Assembly: GCA_050331455.1 (NCBI GenBank)
Contig: JBHJGV010000004.1
Location: forward strand, 62,001-126,000
Source: CAYUYV01 sp050331455
GTDB taxonomy: Bacteria; Pseudomonadota; Alphaproteobacteria; JAJFIK01
Direction: 5' to 3'
Length of the DNA stretch: 64,000 nucleotides
Below are positions 24,276-33,532 of the stretch, one piece after another (the first letter of the stretch is position 1; each line of letters begins with the position of its first letter). The notes beneath the pieces are model-generated. The model had not been told where the DNA came from, made no database searches, and saw nothing but the letters and a program-made list of their open reading frames with translations. Position numbers and translations under genes: made by a program.

Positions 24276-26114
24276 ATGGCCGTGCTCACGCAGTTGAAGC
24301 GGGATTGGCATTTTCTGAGAACCATGCTGAGGGTGGGCGGCCGGATCCGCAGTGCCGCGCCGGACATGACCGTCACGGTCGCCGACATCATCGAAGGCTG
24401 GGCCCGGGACACGCCCGATGCGCCGGCCATCCTGTTCGAGGACCGCAGCTTCAGCTACCGCGACTATGACGCCGCGGCGAACCGCTTTGCGGTCTGGGCG
24501 CAGGACCGGGGCCTCGTCCAGGGTGATGTGGTCGCCCTGCTGATGGAAAACCGGCCGGAATTTCTCTTTGTCTGGCTGGGCATGGCGAAGATCGGCGTCA
24601 CCACAGCCCTGATCAACACCAATCTCCGGGGCCAGGCCCTGCTCCACAGCCTGTCCGTCTCCGACGCCCGGCATCTGATCGTCGGCGAGGAACTGGCCGA
24701 TGCAGTCGCCGACATCGGCGATGACCTGCCCGATACGATGAGCCTTTTCCGCCTGGCCGATGCCTGGGCGCACGATCCCACCGGGCGCACCCTCCCAGCA
24801 CCAGCCGACCGGCCGGCCCTCGGGACGGATCTCGACGCTGTCCTGGCCGGTCAGGCCGAGGGCGCCATCGGTCCTCAAGCCCGTTCGGACCTGCGTGGCC
24901 GCGATGCCTGTTTCTACATCTATACCAGCGGCACGACGGGCCTGCCCAAAGCGGCGAAATTCCCGCATATGCGTGTGTTCTCGGGCATGAACGGATTTTC
25001 CGCCGCCGTGGACGCGACGGCAAAGGACCGCATGTATGTGACACTGCCGCTGTACCATTCCGCCGGCGGCGTCTGCGCGGTCGGCGTGACCCTGTCCGTC
25101 GGGGGCAGCATCGTCCTGAAACGGAAATTCTCGGCCAGTCACTTCTGGGAAGACGTGGTCAAATACCGCGCCACCCTGTTCCAATATATCGGTGAACTCT
25201 GCCTCTACCTGCTCATCGCGCCGCCCCACCCCCAGGAGCGGGACCATGCCTTGCGCGCAATCATCGTCAATGGTCTGCGTCCGGAAATCTGGGAAGCCTT
25301 CCAGGCCCGCTTTGCCATTCCGCGCATTGTCGAGTTCTACGGCTCCACCGAAGGCAATGTCATGCTGTTCAATTATGACGGCAAGCCCGGCGCCGTGGGA
25401 CGTGTCCCCTCCTATGCGCGCCGCTTTTTCAATGTGGATCTCGTACGATTCAATCTGGAGACGGAAGAGCCGCAGCGGAACGCGGAAGGCTTTTGCATTC
25501 CCTGCGGCCCCGAGGAACTGGGCGAAGCGCTGGGCCGCATCGGTACCGATGCCCGCCACCATTTTGACGGCTATTCAGGGTCCCGAGAGACGGACAAAAA
25601 GGTTTTGCATCACGTCTTCAAGGACGATGATGCCTATTTCCGGACCGGCGATCTGCTGCGCCGGGACGCCCATGGCTACTATTACTTCGTGGACCGTGTT
25701 GGCGACACCTTCCGCTGGAAGGGGGAAAACGTGGCGACGTCGGAGGTCGCCGGGGCCCTTTCACGTTTCCCCGATATTCACGAAGCGAGTGTTTACGGCG
25801 TTCGCGTGCCCCATGCCGACGGCCGTGCGGGCATGGCCGCGCTTACGGCCGACACGGATCTCGATCTCGCCGCCCTCTTTGAGCATGCGCTGCGGGAGCT
25901 GCCTGCCTATGCCTGCCCGGTTTTCCTTCGCCTGCGCGGTGCGATCGACGTGACCGGGACCTTCAAGCACCGCAAGGTGGACCTGGTCGAGCAGGGGTTC
26001 GATCCGGGGAGCACGAACGATCCGATCTTCATCCGGGACGACGGCTTGCGAACCTTCCGCCCCTTGACCATCGAGGAATATGAGGAGATCAGGGCCGGTC
26101 GCCGGAGCCTGTGA
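24276..26114 (+). CDS. Long-chain acyl-CoA synthetase, FATP/FadD6-like
   Basis: A 612-residue ANL-superfamily ligase of the very-long-chain/FATP branch. The AMP-binding motif is YIYTSGTTGLPKAAKFPH. The FATP-type motif region includes FYGSTEGNVMLFNYDGKPGA and YFRTGDLLRRDAHGYYYFVDRVGD with RWKGENVAT. The N-terminus is amphipathic and may contact membrane. It activates exogenous long-chain or unusual acids to CoA thioesters. An AAGGAG ribosome binding site precedes the ATG. It is divergent from the thiolase across 230 bp. Confidence 0.93.
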   Translation: MAVLTQLKRDWHFLRTMLRVGGRIRSAAPDMTVTVADIIEGWARDTPDAPAILFEDRSFSYRDYDAAANRFAVWAQDRGLVQGDVVALLMENRPEFLFVWLGMAKIGVTTALINTNLRGQALLHSLSVSDARHLIVGEELADAVADIGDDLPDTMSLFRLADAWAHDPTGRTLPAPADRPALGTDLDAVLAGQAEGAIGPQARSDLRGRDACFYIYTSGTTGLPKAAKFPHMRVFSGMNGFSAAVDATAKDRMYVTLPLYHSAGGVCAVGVTLSVGGSIVLKRKFSASHFWEDVVKYRATLFQYIGELCLYLLIAPPHPQERDHALRAIIVNGLRPEIWEAFQARFAIPRIVEFYGSTEGNVMLFNYDGKPGAVGRVPSYARRFFNVDLVRFNLETEEPQRNAEGFCIPCGPEELGEALGRIGTDARHHFDGYSGSRETDKKVLHHVFKDDDAYFRTGDLLRRDAHGYYYFVDRVGDTFRWKGENVATSEVAGALSRFPDIHEASVYGVRVPHADGRAGMAALTADTDLDLAALFEHALRELPAYACPVFLRLRGAIDVTGTFKHRKVDLVEQGFDPGSTNDPIFIRDDGLRTFRPLTIEEYEEIRAGRRSL

Positions 26115-26162
26115 GGCGGATCAAGGCCGGCCCGCCGAGGCCCGGACATCTTGTCTGGATGG

Positions 26163-27227
26163 TCACCGGCGGGTGGCTTGGGTGCGGCCTTTGCGGGCGG
26201 CGCGGCGGGTGAGGCTGAGGAGGACCCGTTCGGTCACGATGGTGTCGGGCATGCCCGTGGTCTTGCACTGGCGCTCGGCCTCCAGCAGGGCCTGAAGCGC
26301 CGTTTCCACATCGCCCACGGACCACAGACGCAATTGCTGGCGCACGCCGCCCACCCGCTTGAAATGGACCGGCGGGCGGGCCTGCTTGATCACATCGCCC
26401 GGGTCCGCGCCGGCGGCCACCGCCGCGCTCCAGCCATGCAGCTTCAGGAAATGTCCGCTCACACCGCGCAGGATGGCCACCGGCGCCATGCCACCGGCGA
26501 AGGCATTGCTGAGATCCTTGGGCAGAGTCTCGATGACACCTTGGGCCACCTGGTCCGCCAGCATGCCGGCCATGGCGTCCGTGTCTTGCGGCAGGCAGGC
26601 GTCCACATCCTCACGCGTGATGGACCCGGGATCATTGTGTTTGTAGAGGAACAGCTTATCGAGTTCCTGGATTGTCACGCCCCGGTCTGCACCGAGCCGG
26701 GAGACCAGGGCCTGGCGTGCTTCGGCCTCGACGGCCAGCCCCGCCTCCCGGGCCCTTGTGTCGATGAGCTGATCGAGATCGGCAGCCTCGTCCGCATAGC
26801 ACGCGATTGCCGCGCCGGTCCTGGCACCCTCGAACAGCTTGCGCAGATTGGACCGGGGCGGCAGGTCGCCGCCTTCGACGATCACCAAGGCATCCGGCTT
26901 CAGGCTGCCATCGGCACAGCCGGCCAGGAACCCTTCGACAGCCTTCGTGGCGCTGTCATTGGCCAAACGCACACGGACGAGGCGATCGCCGGGCATCAAG
27001 GCCATGCCGCAGGCTTCATCGGCGAGGCGGGCCGGATCGGCCTTTAGATCGGACTCGTCGAGACTGCTGAGCCGAATGGGATCCGGCGGCTCGCCCACGA
27101 CCCGCGCGGCCACACGACGGCTGCGGTCCCGAACCAAGCCTTCATCCGGGCCGTAAAGCAGGATCGCCGCGCAATCCGCGGGCGGTGCCGCCAGCACCCG
27201 TTCCGCATCGGACGGTTTGATCTTCAC
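26163..27227 (-). CDS. holA: DNA polymerase III delta subunit
   Basis: Clamp-loader subunit that opens the beta clamp. The 354-residue sequence shows the delta pattern: an N-terminal AILLYGPDEGLVRDRSRRV, a VVEGGDLPPRSNLRKLFE stretch and a helical C-terminus (YKHNDPGSITREDVDACL). It starts with GTG that overlaps the lptE stop (GTGA), a common arrangement in alphaproteobacteria. Confidence 0.93.
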   Translation of the reverse strand: MKIKPSDAERVLAAPPADCAAILLYGPDEGLVRDRSRRVAARVVGEPPDPIRLSSLDESDLKADPARLADEACGMALMPGDRLVRVRLANDSATKAVEGFLAGCADGSLKPDALVIVEGGDLPPRSNLRKLFEGARTGAAIACYADEAADLDQLIDTRAREAGLAVEAEARQALVSRLGADRGVTIQELDKLFLYKHNDPGSITREDVDACLPQDTDAMAGMLADQVAQGVIETLPKDLSNAFAGGMAPVAILRGVSGHFLKLHGWSAAVAAGADPGDVIKQARPPVHFKRVGGVRQQLRLWSVGDVETALQALLEAERQCKTTGMPDTIVTERVLLSLTRRAARKGRTQATRR

Positions 27228-27781
27228 GATGTGTCGCCCACGGAGGTTGCATCACGCGGATCAAGCCGGCCAGGATTGATCTGACGGTCGAAAAACAGCG
27301 CAAGGCGCAGTTTGATATCTTCGGCAAGGTCAAGGGCGGCCCGGTCCTCCGCATTGCGCTCGGCGGCCAGAGTGGCAAACTGGCTGTCCACCACATTATA
27401 GGCCGTGATGGAGCGGGCCGCGTCCGTGTGGATCACCGCGCCGGTGGCCAGATCCTTCAGCTGGATCCGGGCGCTGAGGCGCAGGTTGAAACGGGTGATG
27501 GTGGTGTCCGCCTCAATGGCCACGGGCTCCGCCCGCTCGTCGATCCGCACGACCAGTTCATATTTCGGCGGCGCGCCGGTGCTCCCGGTGGCCATCAAAT
27601 CGCGCAAATGGCCGCGGACCAGGGCATCAGCCCGATCGTTGCGCGTGTTGAGCTGAATGCGCGCCAGTTCGGCCGCGCCGCTGGCCCCGCTGGCCGTCTC
27701 TCCATAGAGAGGGCGAAACCCGCATGCGGCGATCAATAGGACACTGAAGATCAGCAAGCCCCGTAGGCCAAACCCAACCAT
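27224..27781 (-). CDS. lptE: LPS-assembly lipoprotein LptE
   Basis: Outer-membrane partner of LptD in lipopolysaccharide export. A lipoprotein signal peptide ends in LLIAACGFRPLYG, the family's typical start. The remainder (185 residues in all) has the alpha/beta pattern RIDERAEPVAIEADTTITRF...LRLSARIQL. It lies between leuS and holA, the standard alphaproteobacterial position. Confidence 0.93.
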   Translation of the reverse strand: MVGFGLRGLLIFSVLLIAACGFRPLYGETASGASGAAELARIQLNTRNDRADALVRGHLRDLMATGSTGAPPKYELVVRIDERAEPVAIEADTTITRFNLRLSARIQLKDLATGAVIHTDAARSITAYNVVDSQFATLAAERNAEDRAALDLAEDIKLRLALFFDRQINPGRLDPRDATSVGDTS

Positions 27782-27787
27782 CGACCC

Positions 27788-30412
27788 TCACACCACGATG
27801 TTGACGATGCGTTTCGGCACGACGATCACCTTTTTGGGCGTCTTGCCGTCGAGCACGCGCCGGACCGCGTCATGGGCCAGGGCGGCCGCCTCGATGGAGG
27901 CCGCATCCGCGTCGAGATCCACGTCTATCTCCCCGCGCCGTTTGCCGTTCACCTGGATCGGCAGGGTGACCCGGTCGTCCTTGACCAAAGCGGGATCAAA
28001 GTCGGGCCAGGCGGACTCCGCGAGCCACACTCCGTGGCCCAGCCGTTCCCAGGCCTCTTCGGCAAAATGGGGCATGATCGGCGAGACCACCTGGACCAAA
28101 GTCTCCAGGGCCTCCCGACGGGCCCAACCATTGGCCGGATCGCTCATATCGGCCTTGGCAGTGAAGGCGGAGACCTCGTTGGTCAGTTCGTGCACCCGCG
28201 CAATGCCACGATTGAACCGGAATGCATCGATATCCGCCGTCATGTCCCGGATCGCTTTGTGCACGGAGCGGCGAATCTCCAGCGCAGCCGGCGCGTGATC
28301 AAAGGACGGCTTTTCGGCGCCCACGGGCGGCAGGTCCGGCGAGGCTTCCACGACAAGGCGCCACAGGCGCTGGTTGAACCGCCAGGATCCTTCGATGCCG
28401 GCCTGGGTCCATTCCGCATCCCGTTCCGGCGGCGTGTCCGACAGCACGAACCAGCGCGCGGTATCGGCCCCGTACTGATCGACCACCGTGTCCACATCGG
28501 CGATGTTCCGCTTGGACTTCGACATCTTTTCGATGGGTCCGACGGAACACGGCACGCCGGTTTCGGCGACAAAAGGCTTGCCGTCCTCCCAGGTCAGTTC
28601 GGACGGCGCGCGCCATTGGCCGCCCTCGTCGCGATAGGTCTCGTGGGTGATCATGCCTTGGGTGAACAGGCCGGCAAACGGCTCGTCCACGTCCGTACGC
28701 CCCGTCTTCTGCAACAGGCGGGTGAAGAAACGGGCATAGAGCAGATGCAGAACCGCATGCTCGATCCCGCCCACATACTGATCCACGGGCAACCAATAAT
28801 CCGCCCCCGCCTTGTCCACGGGCTCCTTGTCGTCGAGGCCGCAGAACCGGGCGAAATACCAGGAAGAATCCACGAATGTGTCCAGCGTGTCCGTCTCCCG
28901 GGTCGCCGGCTTGCCGCAGGACGGGCAGGGCACGGACTTCCAGGCCTCGTGGCGATCCAGGGGATTGCCGGGGACATCGAAGGTCACATCTTCGGGCAAA
29001 GTCACGGGCAGATCGGCCACGGGGACCGGCACTGCTCCACAGTCATCGCAATGGATGATCGGGATCGGGCATCCCCAATAGCGCTGGCGCGAGCAACCCC
29101 AGTCGCGCAAGCGGTAATTGATGGCCCGCTCACCGGTGCCGTCCTGCTCCATGCGATCGATCACGGCGGCCTTGGCGGCATCAATGCTCAGACCGTCCAG
29201 GAACCGGGACCGGGCGATGCGCCCGGGGCCCGTATAGGCCTCGGTCGTGACGGCGAAGTCATCCGGGTCCACCCCATCGGGCACAACGACCGTGCGCACG
29301 GGCAGGCCATATTTGTTGGCAAAGTCCAGGTCGCGCTGGTCATGGGCCGGGCAGGCGAAGATCGCGCCGGTGCCGTAATCCATCAGCACGAAATTGGCCG
29401 CATAGACCGGCATTTCCCAATCGGGATCAAAGGGGTGGCGAACCTTCAGACCCGTATCGACCCCCCTCTTTTCGGCCCGCTCGATGGCTTCCTCGGATGT
29501 TCCGAGTTGGGCGCATTCTTCGCGGAACGCTGCGATGTCCTCGCGCGTCTCGGCCAGGGCGATGGCGATGGGATGATCTGCGGAGATGGCGCAGAAGCTC
29601 GCGCCGAACAGGGTGTCCGGCCGGGTGGTATAGACCGGGATGCCGGCCGCGCGGGTGTCCTCGGGCAGCGCACCATCGGGATCGACTAAATCGAAGGTAA
29701 AGCGCAGGCCTTCGGACCGGCCGATCCAGTTCTGCTGCATCAGGCGGACCTTGTCCGGCCAGCGCTCCAGGGTCTCCAGGGCGGCGAGGAGATCCTGCGA
29801 AAAATCCGTGATGCGGAAGAACCACTGGGCGAGTTCGCGCTTTTCCACCGGAGCGCCGGAGCGCCAGCCCTTGCCGTCGATCACCTGCTCGTTGGCCAGC
29901 ACCGAATGCTCAACCGGATCCCAATTGACGAAGGCCTTGTGGCGATAAACGAACCCTTCCTGGAAAAATTCCAGGAACAGCCGCTGTTGATGTTTGAAGT
30001 AATCCGGCTCGCAGGTTGCAAGCTCCCGGCTCCAATCGAAAGAGAAGCCCAGTTTCGCGAACTGCTCCTTCATGGTCTCGATGTTCCGGCGGGTCCAGGC
30101 GGCCGGGTGAATGTTCCGCTCGATGGCGGCATTCTCCGCCGGCAGGCCAAAGGCGTCCCAGCCCATGGGATGCAGCACGTTGAAGCCGCGCGCGCGCTTG
30201 TACCGGGCAACCACATCCCCGAGAGCATAGTTCCTGGCGTGCCCCATATGGATCTTGCCCGAGGGGTAAGGGAACATCTCGAGCACATAGTATTTTGGCT
30301 TTGAGGGATCGATCTTGGCCTTGAACAGATCGCGCTCGCGCCAGCGCTCCTGCCATTTCGGCTCCACGTCGCGGGCGTTGTATCGGATGTCGGCGGAATC
30401 GGCAGAGCTCAT
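27788..30412 (-). CDS. leuS: Leucyl-tRNA synthetase
   Basis: An 874-residue class I synthetase. The HIGH motif is FPYPSGKIHMGHARN, KMSKS appears as KMSKSKRN, and the CP1 editing domain carries TTRPDTLFGASF. A C-terminal anticodon-binding region and the last domain (KVIVVPKRIVNIVV) are intact. The start is taken at 30412 (MSSADSADIRY); the frame remains open 36 codons upstream without support. lptE follows after 6 bp. Confidence 0.97.
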   Translation of the reverse strand: MSSADSADIRYNARDVEPKWQERWRERDLFKAKIDPSKPKYYVLEMFPYPSGKIHMGHARNYALGDVVARYKRARGFNVLHPMGWDAFGLPAENAAIERNIHPAAWTRRNIETMKEQFAKLGFSFDWSRELATCEPDYFKHQQRLFLEFFQEGFVYRHKAFVNWDPVEHSVLANEQVIDGKGWRSGAPVEKRELAQWFFRITDFSQDLLAALETLERWPDKVRLMQQNWIGRSEGLRFTFDLVDPDGALPEDTRAAGIPVYTTRPDTLFGASFCAISADHPIAIALAETREDIAAFREECAQLGTSEEAIERAEKRGVDTGLKVRHPFDPDWEMPVYAANFVLMDYGTGAIFACPAHDQRDLDFANKYGLPVRTVVVPDGVDPDDFAVTTEAYTGPGRIARSRFLDGLSIDAAKAAVIDRMEQDGTGERAINYRLRDWGCSRQRYWGCPIPIIHCDDCGAVPVPVADLPVTLPEDVTFDVPGNPLDRHEAWKSVPCPSCGKPATRETDTLDTFVDSSWYFARFCGLDDKEPVDKAGADYWLPVDQYVGGIEHAVLHLLYARFFTRLLQKTGRTDVDEPFAGLFTQGMITHETYRDEGGQWRAPSELTWEDGKPFVAETGVPCSVGPIEKMSKSKRNIADVDTVVDQYGADTARWFVLSDTPPERDAEWTQAGIEGSWRFNQRLWRLVVEASPDLPPVGAEKPSFDHAPAALEIRRSVHKAIRDMTADIDAFRFNRGIARVHELTNEVSAFTAKADMSDPANGWARREALETLVQVVSPIMPHFAEEAWERLGHGVWLAESAWPDFDPALVKDDRVTLPIQVNGKRRGEIDVDLDADAASIEAAALAHDAVRRVLDGKTPKKVIVVPKRIVNIVV

Positions 30413-30611
30413 GGCAGTAATCTTTGTTCGCTCGAGAAAGACGAAAGACCGGAAGGACCCGTTGGGCCGGCGTCCCGCAATAAAACAGGATTCTGTGGGA
30501 GAGAGGCGGGCCAAGGGCACAGGCGCGCCTTAATCACAAAACACGCCTCACCCCTCTTTCAGGCCAACGCAGACGAAGGGTGCCTTGTCGACATCTGTCA
30601 GCGCGAGAGGA

Positions 30612-31145
30612 TCACCGCTCGGCGAAACCGTTGACGCGCAGCTCACGGGCACGGGTGAGAATGGCGTTTTCCATCTTTGTTTTGGTCTCTTGGGCCACCG
30701 CCGCATCCACCCAACCCACGGTGGTGTTCTGCTCCTGACGGAACACGTTCACGCGGAGCGCATCGGCCCGCAGGCGACGATCAAGCAGATAGACCTGCAC
30801 CTTGAACCGCTCGGCAGGCGTTTCCGGCGCCGTATACCAGTCCGTGATGATCACACCGCCCACGGGATCGGCGCTGGCCAGGGGCATGAAGGATAGGGTG
30901 TCGAGGGAGGCGCGCCACAGATAGCCGTTCACGCCGAGGCCTGTGGCATTCTTGCCTTCCCGGCCGTCGGTGCTGATGAATTGGGTGCCGTCTTCGTCGT
31001 CGCCCATCACATAGGCTTGACCCGTGCCCTTGGCCTGGCCCGCCGCCATGGGCTCAAGAGTCTGTTTGCCGCCCCCGCAGGCCGCCAGGAAGAAGCCCGC
31101 AAGGCCCAACACCGCCAGAAACCGCAAACCCCGCGCACCGTTCAT
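30612..31145 (-). CDS. DUF3576 lipoprotein
   Basis: A 177-residue lipoprotein with signal AVLGLAGFFLAACGGG. The mature part matches DUF3576 (GVNGYLWRASLDTLSFMPLAS, VGGVIITDWY, YLLDRRLRADALRVNVFRQ). Members usually sit upstream of leuS in alphaproteobacteria, as here. Function is unknown; an envelope role linked to LPS or outer-membrane assembly is suggested only by neighbours. An AGAGGAG ribosome binding site is present. Confidence 0.9.
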   Translation of the reverse strand: MNGARGLRFLAVLGLAGFFLAACGGGKQTLEPMAAGQAKGTGQAYVMGDDEDGTQFISTDGREGKNATGLGVNGYLWRASLDTLSFMPLASADPVGGVIITDWYTAPETPAERFKVQVYLLDRRLRADALRVNVFRQEQNTTVGWVDAAVAQETKTKMENAILTRARELRVNGFAER

Positions 31146-31254
31146 ACGCCCTCACTCCTCTTTTCGCCGGTTTCCGCAGGACATGACAACGCGGACACCC
31201 TCCCCATGCAGCCAAACCCGTTTGTCTCAGAAAGACCAGACCCTTGCCAAGACA

Positions 31255-31803
31255 TTATTCAGCGTCGCCGGCCGGCGATGCTGGCGTCCAGGCTCCGATG
31301 CCCGCCCAGCCGGCAAAACCGAGGGGGGCGAGACGGCGCCAGCGCCCCTCATCCATGCCTCCCAGAGCGAAAACGGGGCCGGGAAACGCCGCCGCCAGCC
31401 GCGCAGCCGCCAGGGGCCCAAGTGCGGGAGCCCCCGGATGGCTGCGGGTCGGGAACACGGGCGAGACCAGAACGCCGTCGACGCCCGAACGCCAGGCCCG
31501 CATTGCGTCCCCCATGGTGTGTACCGCGGCCGTGACGATCCAATCGGAGCGCGCCGTCTTCCAAGCGGCCCTCCGCGCCACCAAATAGCTTGGCAGATGA
31601 AGACCGTCGGCGCCGCAGGCCAGCGCGAGGCGCCAGTCGCCGGCCACCAGAAACACGATGCCCCGTGCCCGGCAGGCCTGCCCGAACGCGGCGGCCAGGG
31701 CCCGCCGGTCCGGGTCGTCATAGTGGCGCAGGATGAGACCCGTATCCGGTAGGGTGCCGCTTGGCAGACCGTGCGTCCCGGCCATCCGCTGCGGGTCGGT
31801 CAT
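31255..31803 (-). CDS. Thiamine-phosphate-synthase-like protein (ThiE/TenI family)
   Basis: A 182-residue TIM-barrel protein with late ThiE strands: GADGLHLPSYL, TAAVHTMGDAMRAWRSGVDG, VLVSPVFPTRSHPGAPALGP and GPVFALGGMDE. It is shorter than catalytic ThiE (about 210), and the N-terminal pyrophosphate-binding residues are not evident, so a TenI-like or degenerate role is possible. It is divergent from the YggS gene across 64 bp. Confidence 0.82.
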   Translation of the reverse strand: MTDPQRMAGTHGLPSGTLPDTGLILRHYDDPDRRALAAAFGQACRARGIVFLVAGDWRLALACGADGLHLPSYLVARRAAWKTARSDWIVTAAVHTMGDAMRAWRSGVDGVLVSPVFPTRSHPGAPALGPLAAARLAAAFPGPVFALGGMDEGRWRRLAPLGFAGWAGIGAWTPASPAGDAE

Positions 31804-31867
31804 AATCCACCGCGTCGGCAGGCCGGTTTTGCCATATCGAGAGCACCCCGCGGGAGAGTGAACATCC

Positions 31868-32602
31868 ATGTCCGTCAGTCCGTCCCAACCCTTCGATTCC
31901 GCCGCCGCCCTGTCACAGCTCCGTGAGCGAATCGCCGATGCCGCCGGAAAAGCCGGCCGCGCGCCCCAGGACATTACCCTGATCGGCGTATCCAAGGTCC
32001 ACGGCCCCGAGCGGATCGCCCCGGTCCTTGATGCGGGCCTCATGGATTTCGGCGAGAACCGGGTCCAGGAGGCCCAGGGCAAATGGCCGGATCTGCGCGC
32101 ACGGTACCCCGGCATCCGGCTGCATCTCGTGGGCCCGCTCCAGACCAACAAGCTCGACGACGCCCTGGCCCTGTTTGACGTCATCCACAGTGTCGACCGG
32201 GAGAAGCTTGCCCGCAAACTGGCCGAGGCCCTGAAGGACCGGGAGACGCGCCCGTCCCTGTTCATCCAGGTCAACACGGGGGAGGAGCCGCAGAAGTCCG
32301 GCGTGCTGCCGCGGGAGGCGGACGCGTTCATCACATTGTGCCGGGATGACCTGGACCTGCGCGTGGCGGGCCTCATGTGCCTGCCCCCCGCCGATGAGGA
32401 ACCCGCCCTCCATTTCGCCCTGCTTGCCAAGATCGCCGAACGAAACGGGGTGTCCGGACTGAGCATGGGCATGACGGGCGATTTTGAGACCGCCATCGCG
32501 TTCGGTGCCACCCATATCCGTGTCGGGACGGCCCTGTTCGGCGAACGCCCGAAACCGGGCCGCGAAGCCGCCGGCCCCGCCACGGGCTCCCAATTGGGCT
32601 GA
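31868..32602 (+). CDS. YggS-family pyridoxal phosphate homeostasis protein
   Basis: A PLP-binding alanine-racemase-fold protein of 244 residues. The PLP lysine lies in TLIGVSKVHG, followed by MDFGENRVQEAQ, LHLVGPLQTNK, FIQVNTGEEPQKSG, GLMCLPP and the C-terminal LSMGMTGDFETAIAFGATHIRVGTAL region. It buffers and distributes PLP in the cytosol. Confidence 0.95.
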   Translation: MSVSPSQPFDSAAALSQLRERIADAAGKAGRAPQDITLIGVSKVHGPERIAPVLDAGLMDFGENRVQEAQGKWPDLRARYPGIRLHLVGPLQTNKLDDALALFDVIHSVDREKLARKLAEALKDRETRPSLFIQVNTGEEPQKSGVLPREADAFITLCRDDLDLRVAGLMCLPPADEEPALHFALLAKIAERNGVSGLSMGMTGDFETAIAFGATHIRVGTALFGERPKPGREAAGPATGSQLG

Positions 32603-32619
32603 AGGCGGATGAAGGTACC

Positions 32620-33438
32620 CTACTCAATGACCTCCCTGCGGATCTGGCCATAGGCGATCAGGGTAAAGAGCAGGGTCCCGCCAATGACATTGCCGACAAA
32701 GGCCGGGAGCAGAAACCCGAACAACGCGGCTCCCGCGCCGATCTCCCCGGTCAGCCAGAGGGCCGCCATTTCCACCGCACCGGCGACGACATGGGAAAAC
32801 CCGGCAATCGCAATCGTGTAGGTGATGATGAAAATCAGAAGGATCGCGTTGCTTTTCTGTGCCGCCATCATCCAGACCAGACTGGCGATGAGAAAGCCCG
32901 CGCCGATACCGCCGGCCAGGATATCCAGCACGGAGCCATGGGCCGCGTGATGCCCCAGCGATATGATCTCCATACGAATCGCTTCGGATGCCGTACCGCT
33001 TTCCATGAAGAACAGCGCGAACAGGAAAGCACCGACCATATTGGCTGAAAAAACGATGGCCCAGATCCGGATCAGGCCGACGAAATTGTACCGGTTGGGA
33101 GCGAAACAGAAGGGCATGACAGGCGTGATGGTGTTTTCCGTGAAAAGCTGAAGCTTGCCCACCACGACGATAATAAAGCCGACCGTGTACCCCATATCGC
33201 CAAGCAACTGCGCCCATCCCGCGTCGGCGCCGAGGCGGGCCCGGATGGCCGCTTCCGCCACGACGGAAAAGCCGATGGCGAGACCGGCGGCGAGGCCGGA
33301 CCAGGCCAGGGAGGAGACCGGCCGATGCATCTCCTCGTCCCCTTCACGCCGGACCACCTCGAAAATTTCATGGGCCCGCAGGGACCGCCGCTCGCCGATC
33401 CGGTCCAGCTCTTCCTTTTCGAAACAGGGTTCGGTCAA
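32620..33438 (-). CDS. Formate/nitrite transporter (FNT) family channel
   Basis: A 272-residue protein with an acidic N-terminal cytosolic part and about six membrane helices. FNT-like features include GFIIVVVGKLQLFTENTITP and AGAVEMAALWLTGEIG. It starts at TTG 33438, the only candidate with a strong Shine-Dalgarno (AGGAGG, 10 nt away); no ATG fits. Substrate (formate, nitrite, acetate or other small monovalent anion) is not determined. Confidence 0.85.
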   Translation of the reverse strand: MTEPCFEKEELDRIGERRSLRAHEIFEVVRREGDEEMHRPVSSLAWSGLAAGLAIGFSVVAEAAIRARLGADAGWAQLLGDMGYTVGFIIVVVGKLQLFTENTITPVMPFCFAPNRYNFVGLIRIWAIVFSANMVGAFLFALFFMESGTASEAIRMEIISLGHHAAHGSVLDILAGGIGAGFLIASLVWMMAAQKSNAILLIFIITYTIAIAGFSHVVAGAVEMAALWLTGEIGAGAALFGFLLPAFVGNVIGGTLLFTLIAYGQIRREVIE

Positions 33439-33532
33439 AACCGGGGCACCTCCTGAAATGAGACGAAGCCACGGGATTCGGCTCCCGTCATGACTAACAC
33501 CGGCCAAGGCCGAAGGGTCCACCCGCGCCCGG